This document shows, piece by piece, positions 1-14,200 of a DNA stretch of 64,000 bases (positions are counted from its first letter, which is position 1; the number at the start of each line of letters is the position of its first letter). Position numbers and translations under genes: made by a program. The stretch is from NCBI GenBank assembly GCA_032718475.1, contig JAUCBJ010007030.1, positions 62,001 through 126,000 of the forward strand. Direction: 5' to 3'. The notes under the pieces were generated by a model. The model was given only the letters and a program-made list of their open reading frames with translations. It had not been told where the DNA came from and made no database searches. This DNA is from Nemertoderma westbladi. Its lineage: Eukaryota > Xenacoelomorpha > Nemertodermatida > Nemertodermatidae.

Positions 1-769
1 TGTTATAAATTCCGACCTTTAGTTGTTATTAAGAGGCATAAATTACCATTTTAATTATTACACAGTCAAATAGACAATTTTAAATTTTGCGCGGGAAGGT
101 TTAAAAACTTTAAATGCATTTTACTGGTCTTTATTATTTCTCGATTTTGGGATTTTCTAAATTTTTTAAAATGCTACTCCTCCGCCATTTCTCAATGGAC
201 TTTGATTCTGTTTCTTTTGCTCTGCTCATAAACTCAATAAGAATATAATTCTTTGACAGAATTTCGAAACTAGAATTTGTTCTCATTTTATAACCAAATA
301 AGTATGAAAAAAGATTTTCTAAATTTTGAATTAAGAAAAGTGCCCTAACAATTTAATTTTTGTGAAATTTGAAAATGTAAAAATGACATAAATGATTTTA
401 TAAATAAGTTAGTTAGCTTATATTTATGTTGGCGGTTGGAGCCATGTTATAATAATATAGCTTGGCCCTACTGGTTATTAATAGCTATACCCCGCCTACC
501 GGTAGGTAATGCAGTAGGCCTATCTGGCTGTTAGGCAAATTTCCACCTATTGTTTACGTGGTAACCAATGACGCCGTAACTTTACAGCTTGCCGTCATTG
601 GTTATTACATAAACAAGGGACATTACAACACCCAATACAATACTAAATGTACAGGCCAATACAATGCTGTAATGTCCTCAAAAGTTGTAAAGTGCTAAAT
701 AACAACTCGCTGTTAATACTAACGGCGTTGTGTAATGTTACAATTTTGGAATAAAAAATATTACATATA
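1..769. other. AT-rich sequence with one hairpin
   Basis: No gene is visible. The only structure I see is an imperfect inverted repeat at 551-576 and 590-615 (arms of about 26 bases around CCAATGACG, short loop). This resembles a small folded MITE remnant. Confidence 0.4.
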
Positions 770-1215
770 TTAAGGATGATGTGTCGGATTGTCGATAAAA
801 TTGCGCCGCCACAACTCCATAACAGTCATAACATTTGCTAGATCATCAGCATCTTCAAGGATAGTGTATTTTAAGATGCGTCTCAAGAAAGTCATGGGCT
901 GTCCACCTTGCTTATTCACTATATGAGGACGCCCAAGCACAAGATTATGCACTGGCTGGTCCTCACGGCGATAGCAATGTCCTGCAAAGCGGAGGCAGCG
1001 CAGTTAAAATGTCAAGTTGGGTGAGACTAATGAAATATCTCCAATGTTGTATAGAGTCTCATTGGAGATGAGTTCATTGTATTTGACAAAATAAACCCGG
1101 CTCAGCATTCTTGTGTAAGCATGCAGAGATTTGGTATCTTCTGCAGTTAAAGTCCAGTATGGACCCCATTTAAGGGGAATGGTTCTACTGCACCCCTAAT
1201 TAATCGAACCTTGAG
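770..1215 (-). mobile_element. LINE 3'-end fragment (RTE-like family A)
   Basis: Read on the minus strand this encodes the C-terminal tail of a non-LTR retrotransposon polyprotein. It has the pattern RFAGH-(C/Y)-RREDQPVHN, then GGQPMTFLRRIL, then LEDADDLANVM, with stops and frame changes. The same tail recurs at 46887-47392 (-), 10660-10910 (+) and 58700-58925 (+), so this is an interspersed family. Only the last part of the element is present (5' truncation, usual for LINEs). It is not a host gene. Confidence 0.75.
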
Positions 1216-1834
1216 ATTCTGTTTTAACGGCTATAACATAAACCTTGAGAATCCCACCACACCCATATCTTGTACAGTATAGAGTTTCTTGTACAGAATC
1301 CCACCACCCATCTCTTGTACAGAGTTTCTTCATTATCATCATATGCCTGAAAGGAAATCAAACATAAATTTTAGGCTTTTCCAGCATTTCAATCAAATAA
1401 ATAAAGAGCTCACAAATCAAATCGAACAATAGAACATTTATTACAAACTCATAAAATAATATACTAATTTGGTAATTTCATTTTAATCAATAATTTCAAT
1501 TTCATTGTTATAATAGGATGGGATCTCCATCCACATTTCCCATCTAATTATTATAATGATTCATCAATAAATTAATATATTAAATTACAATCATATTTTA
1601 TCGGGCTCTTTATTACGGTTTTTGAGAATTATATTTCGTATGATTCTAAAAAAATTTAGTGTATTTTGAAGGGCAACTGTCTCGACTGTTACCTATAAGG
1701 CAGGGATGAGGGCGCCACACAAACTCCCAATGGTAAACACTCCGTAAATATATTTATTTTTTTTTCTCCCCCAGCATAAGCCAGATTCACATAGGCCTAT
1801 CGCTGGGTTGGTTCTTACGAAATGGTAACTGGCT
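1216..1834. other. AT-rich, no gene
   Basis: Non-coding AT-rich sequence. A short duplicated phrase (CCCACCACACCCAT / CTTGTACAG) occurs at about 1250-1330. Nothing else can be supported. Confidence 0.4.
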
Positions 1835-1915
1835 CGCCAAGGGATCGAATCCGGGACTCCCATCTAGAAGCATTCGAGTGACTACTCCACCAGCTAGATG
1901 GTGGAGTGGTTAAAC
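1835..1915 (-). mobile_element. tRNA-like SINE head remnant
   Basis: On the minus strand GGTGGAGTAGTCACTCGAA, similar to a pol III A box or D arm, is followed after about 20 bases by CCCGGATTCGATCCC, which fits a T arm and B box (GGTTCGANNCC type). No complete cloverleaf with acceptor stem is visible. The upstream ACTCCACCA/TGGTGGAGT pair makes a separate 9-bp hairpin. A tRNA-derived SINE fragment fits better than a working tRNA. Confidence 0.4.
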
Positions 1916-2756
1916 GTAGCTAGCAACATTTGAAATTTCAAAATTTAGTTAGAAATTTTATAGTTACTGTAATAAACATTTTGATAAATTACAGTAGATA
2001 AATAGTGGCAAACATTTTGTTTTAATAATAATTTACCTACTTATGGCTCTACCTCCCCTTTACTGTCTGCTGATTGGTTATATGAGTGAGTGAGATTATA
2101 TGAGTGAGACTCGCAATTAATAAGTTTTCCAGCATAAATTGGTCGCATATGAAATACAATTTGTTTATTATATTGGTTAGAAAATACCTACACAGTAAAC
2201 TGCTCCTTATTGTTTTAAATTAATTACGTTTTTTTAAAACCCATTTACAATGTATCATTTTTGAGTTCATTTTTGTTTGCATGTTCATTTGAATGAATTC
2301 GGAGGGAGTTAGGTGGATCTGCGGAATAGAGAAACCAACGTTTGGAGGAAGGCGAGTTGAGTAGCGCTGTGTTCTGGGGATACTTTAGTAAATAATGAGC
2401 CTAAATTTGAGTCCGGATTAAATATATTAGTGTTTGATCGTGAGGGATCCTACTTGGAGTTTATAGAGGAGGGCAACGTAATCTAGGTAGAATGCCAAGA
2501 GGCTTATATATCGGTTTAGAAGAAGTTTGGTAGTTCGAGGATATAAAGCAGCGGACGTGAATGAGTGAAAAGGATGTTGAGTTTACGTAGCGGGAAGCAG
2601 TTGTACAGTTATGGTGAATGTGCGCAATGGATGAAGTTGATGCTCAATATCTGAATAGAAATAAAAGTATAAACAAATTCGAAATTTTAAACAACAACTA
2701 ATATTATTTGGATTTACATTGATGATTCAATGATGATACAAATACTTTAATTCCAC
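1916..2756. other. 3' flank of the CUB gene, no clear feature
   Basis: Downstream of the last supported CUB exon (gene on minus). It would hold the 3' UTR if the TAG at 2757-2759 is used. I see no further CUB exon here and no convincing repeat. Confidence 0.35.
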
Positions 2757-2930
2757 CTAACCTTGCCAATTTATTTTGAATCCTGGGCGAGTAACGGAAG
2801 AATCAGAAGTGAACTTTAGAGTCATTGTATTGCCAGTTGATGTAATTGGGGATGGAACATCGGCCCCAGACAACTTTGCCATTTGAGGTGGATCATCATT
2901 CCCTGACCACAACATAAGTCCATCATAAAC
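2757..2930 (-). CDS. CUB gene exon 7 (CUB3 C-terminal half, probable last exon)
   Basis: The acceptor TTTTTAAG|GTTTATGATGG opens VYDGLMLWSGNDDPPQMAKL and the exon runs to GNTMTLKFTSDSSVTRPGFKINWQG, then TAG at 2757-2759. The fold is complete at this point, so a terminal exon is plausible. A weak donor G|GTTAGG (exon end 2762) sits where the other C-half exons end and in the same phase, so splicing to an unseen exon is the alternative. Confidence 0.75.
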   Translation of the reverse strand, partial: VYDGLMLWSGNDDPPQMAKLSGADVPSPITSTGNTMTLKFTSDSSVTRPGFKINWQG

Positions 2931-5900
2931 CTTAAAAATAAAACAATGAATGTGTGAATCAGGCTTATTTATTAAGCCAGGGAAAGAAAACTAATGTGGT
3001 GTACCACAATATTTTGCCCCCCCCCCCCCCCCCCCCCCTACAGCCAAAACGGCAAAATCTCAATGTGTTAAAACGCGTGTTAAGTAGAATTTAAATACAA
3101 TTCTTCTTACATCCAACTTTTATCAAGTTATATCAGCTTTTACTCGCAATCTTAGTAATATTAGAATAGGTGGATATTCAAATTAATTGTTTTTGTATTG
3201 ACAAGCGATTGGTACTAAATTGTTTGATATACCGTACCGGTACAAACCAAAACCAATAATAATTAATGTTGTAATCTAACTAAGCAGACTGCAGACGTAG
3301 AATGGCTGGTTTAATAAATGATAATGATGGGAATCGTGTTAAGCAGCGAGCCGTGCCGAGCCAGCCGAGCCGAGCCGAGCCGAGCCGTGCCGAGCCGAGC
3401 CGAGCCGAGCCGAGCCGAGCCGAGCCGAGCCGAGCCGAGCCGAGCCGAGCCGAGCCGAGCCGAGCCGAGCCGAGCCGAGCCGAGCCGAGCCGAGCCGAGC
3501 CGAGCCGAGCCGAGCCGAGCCGAGCCGAGCCGAGCCGAGCCGAGCCGAGCCGAGCCGAGCCGAGCCGAGCCGAGCCGAGCTTTGGCTGTCGCATTTAGGA
3601 TCGCGCGCGATTTTCATTACGTACGAATTTCATTACAAAAAACTGGATTTCGAATGTCCGTGGCTGTTCATTGCGATGGGCGCAAGACAATTGGTCGAAG
3701 CCATTCGAAATTGGACGACCAATTGCTCTTTCACAAGAAACATGCAACATTATTCTTGCTTCAAGCGGAAGACAACGGAAAAGCCATCGTGAAGTTCAGC
3801 GTGAAATCCGAGTTGAGCGCAACAACTCGTCCCCATTTAAACAATCGGTCGGCAAAGAGAGAGGGAGGGCATCAAAGAGAGAGAGAGGGCATCAAGAAAT
3901 TCAAGGTTATCAAGAAACAATTGAAGACAGAACGAAATCGAGAGGATCGATTGTAGTTTGCGGCCTATTTAGAGGTTTCGACTGAAGATGTTTTTCTTCA
4001 CCTTGCTCCTTAAAGTTTTTTGTGTGGACTGTGCGTCGGGCTAATTCACAAAATGACTAGATTTGGGCTCATACATTAGATGACATTCCAGAGGAGGAGC
4101 GCTATCGATCGATGCCCAATCAACCTGCATACATTGGGATCTTCGTTTGTTTCACAGCTCTTAAGATGATGTGGGTAGGATGTTGGACAATCCTGGAATG
4201 GAATATCTTCGAAATATCTAACTCAGCATGTTATTCCATTCCTGCACAACGCAGACAATGTCTTGGATGCTGACGAAGTTGTTTTGATCCATGATAGAGC
4301 ACCATGCGTGCCCTCGCAACATAAGACCTCTTATGAACAAGTGGTTTAGATTTCTTTGCAAATGAAGATGGTCAATGCCCTGCCGCTTCTTCTGATTTAT
4401 GTGGTGCTGAAGGTATTGGTTCAAACCTGAAGAGAAGGGTGGAGGAGCTATGCATCGTCAACCACTAACTCACAGGCTATACTCCATGAGAAACTTCTTC
4501 TGGCTCTAAGCGAGTTGGAAAACCGTGTAGAATTATTTCAAGTAATGTAATAGAAATATAATTGTGAGTGAGTCTGAATGTTTCTTACATAGAGGGGGTC
4601 CCAGTAATTTTCTGTACGGAAGGCCTCAAAAGTTATTTTGACTTTTTTCCCTGGAGATGCGCGGATATAGTAAATGCATTCATCAATATCAGCTCCATAA
4701 TTATTAGGATAATTTGGTGATTCAATGGGATGGTTGTGGTATTCTCCAAATGAACCCCTTCCACTTCCGCATCCTGAAAGCATCAAAAATTGAAAATAAA
4801 AGCTTGAGGTAATATAAAATATAATTGATGAATATGATTTTACTAAAATAGACCACTGGTTCATTGACAATAAAAACTTTAGAAAAATTTAATATACTCT
4901 TTATATCACTACTCATAGGAGCTGTATAACACCTAAGGTAACTTATTATTTGTGTGTTTGAGTGAATGAGTGGTTTCATATTATTATATCGAATCAACTG
5001 GACGAATCATTGTTAATATATTTCTTCGAAAAATCCAAATTATCAAGTATTTTCTTTAAATTCTGACACATTTTACCACTACATAGCCCTGTACTTCTCA
5101 CTACTAGTTACCTATGAGGGTTTTCTCTACGGAATTTTAATGTGGCGAAATAGTTACAACTATATATAATACATCGTTAATGAAAGTAAAAATAAGTAAG
5201 AATTTCAGAGCAATAACTATTAGCCAATACCAATGACATGCAGCGCCAAGGATGAAGAAGGAACATAGGTGACTGTAATACGAATAATACAGTATAATGC
5301 GGCAGTTGCAGTTGACAACAGACCGGTAGATCAGTAGATCACAGAAACGCTGTACGGTACAAAGCAGGTAACGTGACCGGTAAGGGGCCTAGGTACCTAG
5401 CACATCCGTACACTGAACAGTCAGCTCGGGTCGAGCCTAAGCAAGCACAGTCAACCATATCCCAGGGCGGATGATTAACATCCCAATCTAACTACAGTAG
5501 TGTGAGGTATGGCGCAACATCTATATATACATTTCTAAAAGTTCTCACAAGAGAAATATTGTTTGACACAGAAGTAGCTAAATTTCTGTATGACATTAAC
5601 ATACGTAAAAAACTAAACATTGCCAAAACATACTCCGTCATACAAGCACAATACATATAAATATCCGACGCAAAAATGGACAAACATTATTTGTCCATAA
5701 ACTTTCCCAAATATCTATAAACACGTAGGACAAAAATTTGGAATGAATTACATTTAGATTAAAAAACTTAACAACTAAAAGTGCTCTAGCAAATAAGTAA
5801 ACTATACGTAGGTTTCGGGCTATCAGGCCTCATCAGTAGCGCTAACCAGTTCAGCCACTCTCCCCTGATACCTGTAGTCCCATTCTATCGAACTGGTATT

Positions 5901-8196
5901 CGAACACCGGACCACCGCACCGACCTCAAGTATGTTAGAGTGAAACAGAAAAGGAAGAACATTATTTGAAAAAATTCCTATTTTTGCTGTGCCTTCCTCT
6001 TACTCGTGCAACAATATAGCAACCTGAATTCTGTGCACTAATCCAGTATAATTATTTTAAGGCAAGACTTTCCCTATAAACCATCACAACGTAATAAATA
6101 GAACTATTTATGAATTATTTTAACTTACCCATTGTAAATTTTTCAAATTAGAATGTAATAATTTTGGTATGACAAGCCGTATTTAGCAAGACGTAATCAA
6201 ACTCACATATCGGTTTCGTTTTTTCCCATGTTTCGTTTTTAGAAAGTAAACTATTTCAGAATTTGATATTTATTTTTAAGCGCTATGAAACTGAAACTTT
6301 TTTTTGGTTAGAAAATATCCCACCCCCGGGTAAGTGTGTAATATGATAGCAGATCGTTGTGCAGTTTTGATTTAGGTCTGGACCTTACCATATGCTAGTG
6401 AAATTACCCCCCCACCCACACCCCTCCCGAAAATACTATTTGCAAAACCATTTATATACAGCTGCTGTATAGGGTTATTAATCTATTTCATTCATTGAAT
6501 TAAACGAAATACAAACCAATGATATCTGGAAACTCCTGAACTATAATTATTAGTTTTAATAGGGATTGCAGTTTAACACACTAACACAGTCTGACTGCAC
6601 AGTCCGCGGTCCCCCCGGACTGTATCCGCGGGGGGACAGATTCCGCTGTTACACCGGTACACTTTCCAACATCTGAAACCGTCCTAACCTACAGTAGTTA
6701 TGCATACCATGTGCCTACGCGCAGTTTAATATAATAAGAATGTTGCTAACCGTAGCTCAACCTCAAATATTAAATCATGTAAAATATATCTGCTTCCATC
6801 TTACACAGAAAACCCATGCGATCATTCTGAGCAACGAACCAAATAAACCACTAAATTTTCACATTTAAATCACATTATTTATATATTTACACTTTCCGTA
6901 GTTCCTTCCGCACGTAGTTACAAGTACAAAAACTGAAAGACATCCTCTGTCCTTTTCACCAGCAACCCCAGTAAACTAACTAACTCAAAATTAAATCAGT
7001 TATTTTAGTTCACACGTTTCTTAGTTACAATACAAAACTATCAACATAAAATACAATCTTACCTATCTAAATCTTTAAATTTCAACATCAATTTAAATAT
7101 AATATGTAAAATGTAATATTACAGTACATTCATTACATTCATAGAAGCACCCAATGCGGCAATTTTGATACATATAACGGCTGATTTCACACATATCGAA
7201 ATCTACAATTTGCGACTTACACGGTAAATTTAAAATTAATCTAATATTCCAACATGTTAGGCTAGGACCTCAATATGGCTACACGTAGTTCAATATAATA
7301 TAACCGTGGTTACACGTAGATCAAAAATACCTTTAAAATTAAGTATAATATTCCAATATGTTAGGCTAGCAATCCCAATCTGGCTAGACGTAGTTCAATA
7401 TAATATAACGGTGGCTAAAAATATGGTAAAAAAATGGTCCAAAAATATCATTTATGTAAAATATAACGGCTGATTTACTCATCAGAAAACATTTTCAATC
7501 ATAGTCAGCAACAAACCGCATACACAACCTACTTCACACCTAAATCGCATTTTACATTTTGTATTTGTAATTGTAACTACGTAACGTGTATACAATGTAA
7601 CTTAATTTTGTATTGTTTCGTTCCTGAAGATGGCCCTAGCGGCAGAAATATATTGAAGAGAACAGTTTCTATAATAGTATCGGGGCGGGAAACTCCATTT
7701 CTAAACCAATTTGATTATATTCTAAATGGATACCGGTACCCAAAAGTCGGCTTGTCGTAGTTTGAATGAAATAGTCGATATTGTCTGGATAGGGAGGGCA
7801 ATAAGGATCTGATTTACTGCGACTCTACCACCCCCCCCCCCCCCCACACAATTGTTTGAGTGTTCTACAGTAACTTGGTTGTATTTTGTACGAGTGGCGC
7901 CCAGCCCTGCAAAAACAGATATACTTACCAGAAACATAAGGTCGATAGGTTAAAGCAAACCCTGGATCTGCAGCTCCATTGCTATTGGATACGAAACGCA
8001 TGGTAATTTGATTAAATCCGGGATTGGAAAGTTTATAGTTAACTTCCATACTTCCATGGTCCCAGTCTCCATTTACTATAGCTATTTGTTTGCTGCTGTC
8101 ATGGGCATCGATGTTACCATTATAGATCTATAAAAGAAAACGATAAAGATCTCATTAAAAATAGCCGTAATGGTTCAATATTTGCATATTTTGAAT

Positions 8197-8230
<34 letters not shown>

Positions 8231-11200
8231 ATCTGAAAAACGGCTTAGAGAGATCTCTTTTAGTTCTTGAGATATCGTGGAATATCTGCCTGCCAATCTG
8301 TCTGTCAAAATGTAAGACAGACAGACAGACAACCGACAGAAGAAAACTACTTAACATACTAGAGCAAGACATTGGGGTGTGCCAGAACCCATTTAAGTTG
8401 GTTTAAATCGTATCTCGACGGACGCACACAACAGACTCGTGTAGGATGTACGTATTCCAGAACTCACAATCTGCGTTTCGGTCTGCCTCAGGGCTTGGTG
8501 CTCGGGCCAATTCTATTCACGATCTATACCAGATCTCTGTCTTCTGTGATTCGACGACATGGCTTGTCATACCACCTTTATGCGGATGACACACAATTGT
8601 ATATTGTTTTCAAGCCGGAAAATATAGAACAAGCAGTAAATGTTACCGAAAATTGCGTGAGTGATATCAATAATTGGATGACGACGTTTTTTCTAAAATT
8701 TAACACCGACAAAACGGAGGTAATGTTACTTCAATCTCGCTTTGGCACCAGATACCCCCCGCCAACGGTTAAGATAGGAAACGATGTGATTCACTGTAGT
8801 TCGGCCGCACGGAATATTGGCCTCGAGCTGGATTCCAATTTGACACTCACCAAACAAATCAAAACAACAGCATCTCCAGACTAAAACGGTACCTTGATAA
8901 ACATAACATGGAGACCTTGATACACGCCCTGGTTACCAGCAAGTTAGATGCGAACAAATCACTCTACTACAAAATCTATGGAAAAACTACAATATGTGCA
9001 AAATTCGGCAGCTCGTCTACTTTCCGGGGTAAAAAGACGGGATCATATTACCCCAATCCTTAAACCAATTGCATTGGCTCCCGATTAAACGTCGCATCGA
9101 CTATAAGATAGACGATGTTAACATATAAGTGTCTGAACGGATGCGCCCCAGCCTACCTGACTGAATTCTTAATCCCGTATACACCGGCTCGCGAGCTACG
9201 TTCAAGTCCTGTGGTCTACTCGTAGTCCCTAAATTTCGAACAGTCAATTACGGGAAACGCGCATTCTCAGTATCCGCTCCTACTACATGGAACGCACTCC
9301 CCCAACACATTCGTGAATCCGAATCGCTATTCTGTTTCAAAAAGTCATTAAAAACTCAATATTTTAATCTGGAATACAATAACTATGTAGAAATCAGAAA
9401 CTTTGTTTGTTTTTTAAATATGATTTTAGAATTTTTACTGTTGTTTTATTTAAGTACGATCTAGAATTTTACAGTTTTTATAGCCGCTGTTGTTATTTAG
9501 ATCGCGCCTTGAACAAAAACTCCGATAAGGCGCCATACAAATATAATATATTATTATTATTATTATTATTAAGGACAGACTGCATTCCCCCAAATGTTAA
9601 AACTGACATCGGAAATGAAACCAGCGACCCCGAAAACCCCTATAAATATAGGTTTAGCTTGGTGGTGTACTTCCTTCATATGTGATAACTGAATGTACCG
9701 ACATACTGACTAACAGGGGGTTGTTATGTATATATTAACTTTAAGGTAAACACTAGAGTCTTACAACCTTTAACTACAAAAAAAAATATATATTTTTTAT
9801 ATATATATAATATATATATTTTTTTGGTAGTTAATGGTTGTAAGACTCTAGTGTTTACCTTAAAGTACTTCCTTCATGTCAGACACTATTAACCAACCAG
9901 ACACCATACAGGCAATTTTGCGGGAAGGTTTTGGCGGGGTAATATGGAAACTTTTGGTGCTAGCACCAAATTTCATACCCATCACAAAAAGTACAAGTTT
10001 GAGATGGCCAGTGCTGATTTTATTGGTTCCCTGTGTTTCAGGACCCTCATAAATCCTAATAACACATGAGACAAGATGATACTATCTATTGATCAATTTG
10101 CTCATATTCAAATATTTGATGCCCGGGCACACAAATTTTCACCTACAGCCGAAAAATACAAGTTTGAGAACTCTTATGCAATTTTTACTTATTCCATTGA
10201 ATTCAGAAACCCCACAAACCCGTATAACGCACAATCAAGGTGACACAATCAACTCGTTCATCTCAACTCATTTGAACAGGCTGCTTCTAGTGTTGGTCTT
10301 TTTATTAACTCCAAGAAGACCAACATTCTGACAGTTAACATTGAAAGTCTTCAGGAATGTCTGATCGTATGACCATAAACTCCAAGGTCTGTTAAACTTC
10401 TGTTATCTGGAATCATGGATCCAGAAGTCAGATGAGGAAAACGCAAGGGAAAGCATAGGCTGTCCAGGATTTGGATGGATTATAGAATTCGTTGGAAACT
10501 TAAGGTTCCTTTTTTTAGAGCAGCAATAGAATACTCCTATATATATTGGGCTCTAACTTCTGAGGAAACCAAATCTCTGGAAGAGGCATACGTAAGAATG
10601 ATACACTACTGGGTACACTGTCAAATACCATACGCACATCTCCAACCAGATACTATACTGCATTGGAGGTATCTCAATGGTCCCACAAAGGTTTTGGAGC
10701 TGTCTCATTGATACCGCCTCTGCTATGCAGAAGATTCTGTTCACCAGGCGGACGAGCATGTTCACAATGTTTTGTTTTGGCAGCCTCATTGAGAAAAAAG
10801 TATGGTGGTCAGCCCATGAGTTTCTTGAGACGCCTGTTAATATAGGACAGTGGTCTTGAAGATGGTGATAATCTCATGATCATGAAAGTCTTATGGGGAT
10901 AGGGTGTTGTTGCGGTTGCTATGGTTCGACAACATTTGTGTCTACTGTTGATGGTTACACACATTCATTTGAAGTATTATGGGGAGTCCTCCAAGGAGAC
11001 ATTGCACTAATATTTTGTAGAGCATATCATATCAATGTGCAGCTGGCAGCAATGTAGAAGGCCGATTATTAAGAAGCTCTTAGCTTCTTTCCTGTCTCAA
11101 TTTTTCTGCAGATTTTTGGACATGGTGATGAGGATGATGGTGATTGTGAAGAAAAAAAAGGTGTGTAATTTCTCCCTATTTGGCTAGAGCTACAATAACA

Positions 11201-14200
11201 TGTATAGGCTTATTATACTACAATATACTGGGAAGAGCTATTCAGTTGGCGGGATAATACATTACAAACTTGTGCAGGCCTAGCTATTAGATTACAGCTA
11301 TAGGCTCTATAGATTACAATGCACAGTTAATGTTTGCTTAGAGTCTGAGAGATAGTGACATTGCAAACACAGCCGATAGGGTGTGAGGTAGGCCTAGGCC
11401 TAGCAGAGAGTTGTAGTTGCCCCAACAGACTAACTGACACTTTGCAGATATGGACCTGATCATAGGGTGCGTGTTTGGTGAGAACGCTGACCAGTCTGCC
11501 GCTAGGGGGCGAAATGTTAGAAAGTGAAAAGCTTCTCCCATTTTGTTATTTATAATGTATTTTAGATTTATTTTAGATTACGATTTTGTATTTTAGCTGA
11601 TTCTTGGCAGACGTTTATTACACCATAGGCCGCGTGTTTGGGGAGGGCGCGACCAGTCTGCAGTTCTACAGTCTACCGCTATAGGGCGAAATTTCAGAAA
11701 GTGAAAATCTTCTCCCATTTCGTTACTTATAATGCTTTTTAGCTGATTTCTGGCAGAGTTATACTACACCATAGACTGCGTGTTTGGCGTTGGCGCTGAC
11801 CAGTTTGCAGTTCTCCAGTTTACCGCAAGGGGGCGAAATGTCAGAAAGTAAAAGCTTCTCCCATTTCGTCGAATGCTTTTTGGCTGATTATTGGCACATG
11901 TCTACTACACCATAGGCCGCACAACCGTTTTGTATTTGCTTTGGCAGGTATCTACTACACAGTATAAGCCTCATTTTGTATTTGTAGTAGCCTGCCAATT
12001 AAAGCTGATTTTGTTTGGGAGTACACTGAGTCTTGTGACTTTTTCTTCTAAGTTACAGTAAGTAATGAATTAATTAATTAATGTTTGAATGGTTAAAACA
12101 TTATTGATGTATATACATTACTTTGAGTGTAACTTGAACGAAGAGGTGGACAGTTGAATAGTCTTCTGAAGCTTGATAGCTTCTTTCGCGGTGCGCTAGC
12201 ACTGCCATCTAGTAGTAGTAGTAGTAGTTGCCAATATATTTGTATATTATTTTGTATATTGTTTACAATATTTCAAAGTAAAGTTACCCAGTTCGATGTT
12301 TGCCAATCATTTTAGATGGTTGATTTCTTCTTAAGTTAATTATTATCTGATTAAAGTAACTTGATTTCAGTTGGTTAATGTGCGAATAAATAGTTTGGCT
12401 TAAATTGTCCAGGAGAATTTTAGCCAATCGGAGACAAATAATATAAACAGGATCGAATGTGTTTTCAATGTCAAAGGAAGCAGTATATATATAATATATA
12501 TATAATATATATATTGTGGATTTATTGTTTTTTGATGTTGGATGATTATTCTGATGTTTGTCACCCATTGTTCGCGCTTTTAGACCTTTAGCAGTTTAAC
12601 CTGCCAAATTTAGGTGTCTTTTAGGTTATAAATCGACTTTAGCCTATGACAAGTATTTGATACACTACATTAGCCGAAGCCAGCCTATGCGCGACCATTC
12701 ACCCGCTGGATATACCCGGGAGACTGGATTCGGAAGCTCTGACCTTATTGCGGTGTAGGCCTACTGTATTATTCGATTGATCGTTAATATATAATCTCTG
12801 ACAAATATTATTCACTTTCGGGAAATATTAACAGTTCCTTTAGGACGTGGCACTCTAAGTATGTAAACAGAGTTATGACTTACACTAAACACAACGGGAT
12901 GGCTATTGATTCACGTATAAAGCGCATTCTTTAGGAGATGCTTTGTTATCTATCACACTCATGCACACTACCGCACAATGCTGCACACCGATCTGCCGAC
13001 CTTCACTAATTTTAGTCACATATAAAGAGAACAGCAACTGACACCTGTAGGGCCTATGAAATAGCATTAAATTCACTCCAAAACCACTTTAATGTAAGTC
13101 GCAATTGCTATATGTAACCGGTCTCTCACCTTCAGTATATCAAGAAGATTGGGGTTTTATGGTTATTTATCGATATTTTCCAAATATAACAATATTCCAT
13201 CAACTGATACAATTAATAACTGACAGTAAATAGCAGTAAAATAATGTGGTGAAAGGTACGGCGAGTCTGGTATGCCAGGTATGGCAGACTGAGTTGAGTT
13301 GATAACAGTTATACGTTTCTATAATCAAAGCCTTTCTAATGTTTGGCTAAAGTCTGAAACACAGAATAATTCCACAGCCGATGTTCTAGGCTTAGGAAAA
13401 AAGGTAAACATAAACCATAATGCATTGCGCGATTTCCTGGAGGTTTCTGTACAAATAAAATGAAAATCACTCTGATTGGTCGACCGAACAAAGAACAGAG
13501 AAAAAGTTACACGTGTACATATCAGCTGATAGATGTCGTCATCTTGAACTACACTGTATCAAGAGTATTTGGCGTATTGCGACATAAAATTGCTAGTTAT
13601 GTCCGCTAAAGTACACATACAGAAGAAATGGCTTTTTATGTCCACTAAAACACCTACAGTAAGGAAATGGCTTTTTATGTCCGCTAAAATACCTACAGAG
13701 TACTTTGCGGGGAAAATGACTAGCTAATTCCGCAAAAGCCTTTACACCGCTCCCAATGGGATTTAATTCTATAAAATATAAAAAATCACAGTTTCTAAAA
13801 TATAAAAATACTCTAAACAGTTAGTCTTTCTTGCGAGGACGGCGTTTACACAGTTTTTTGAGGCTAGCAAGAGTCCTTTTCTCTTTGGGGCGAGCCACTT
13901 TACTAGGAGGGCTATAACTCCTGGGTGAAGGGTGTAATACAATTGCATCAGAAGGTTTAGGATTACGGTCGGTGTATCCGCCGGTCGAGGTACCTGGTTG
14001 ATCGATATCAACTTCAGTGGAGCGAGGTCTAACAGCCTTTAGAGCGCGTCTTAGGACAGCAGCTCCTACGGGTCCCTGACGAGTCGTCTGAACGATAGCG
14101 GTAGGTGGACCGTGAGTGGTGAGAAACTTCCTCGGTTTAATGGTTCTTTCCAGCTCGCGTTCTCGGGCTCGATATTCGTAGGGCCATCGATGTACTTCCT

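Noticed and set aside
3280-3956. Long open frames of AEPSR and LGSAR repeats on both strands
   Set aside because: They are produced by the GAGCC pentamer, which has no stop in any frame.
7722-7937. Minus frame running past the donor of CUB exon 5
   Set aside because: It crosses the GTAAGT donor and reads through poly-C as poly-glycine; intron sequence.
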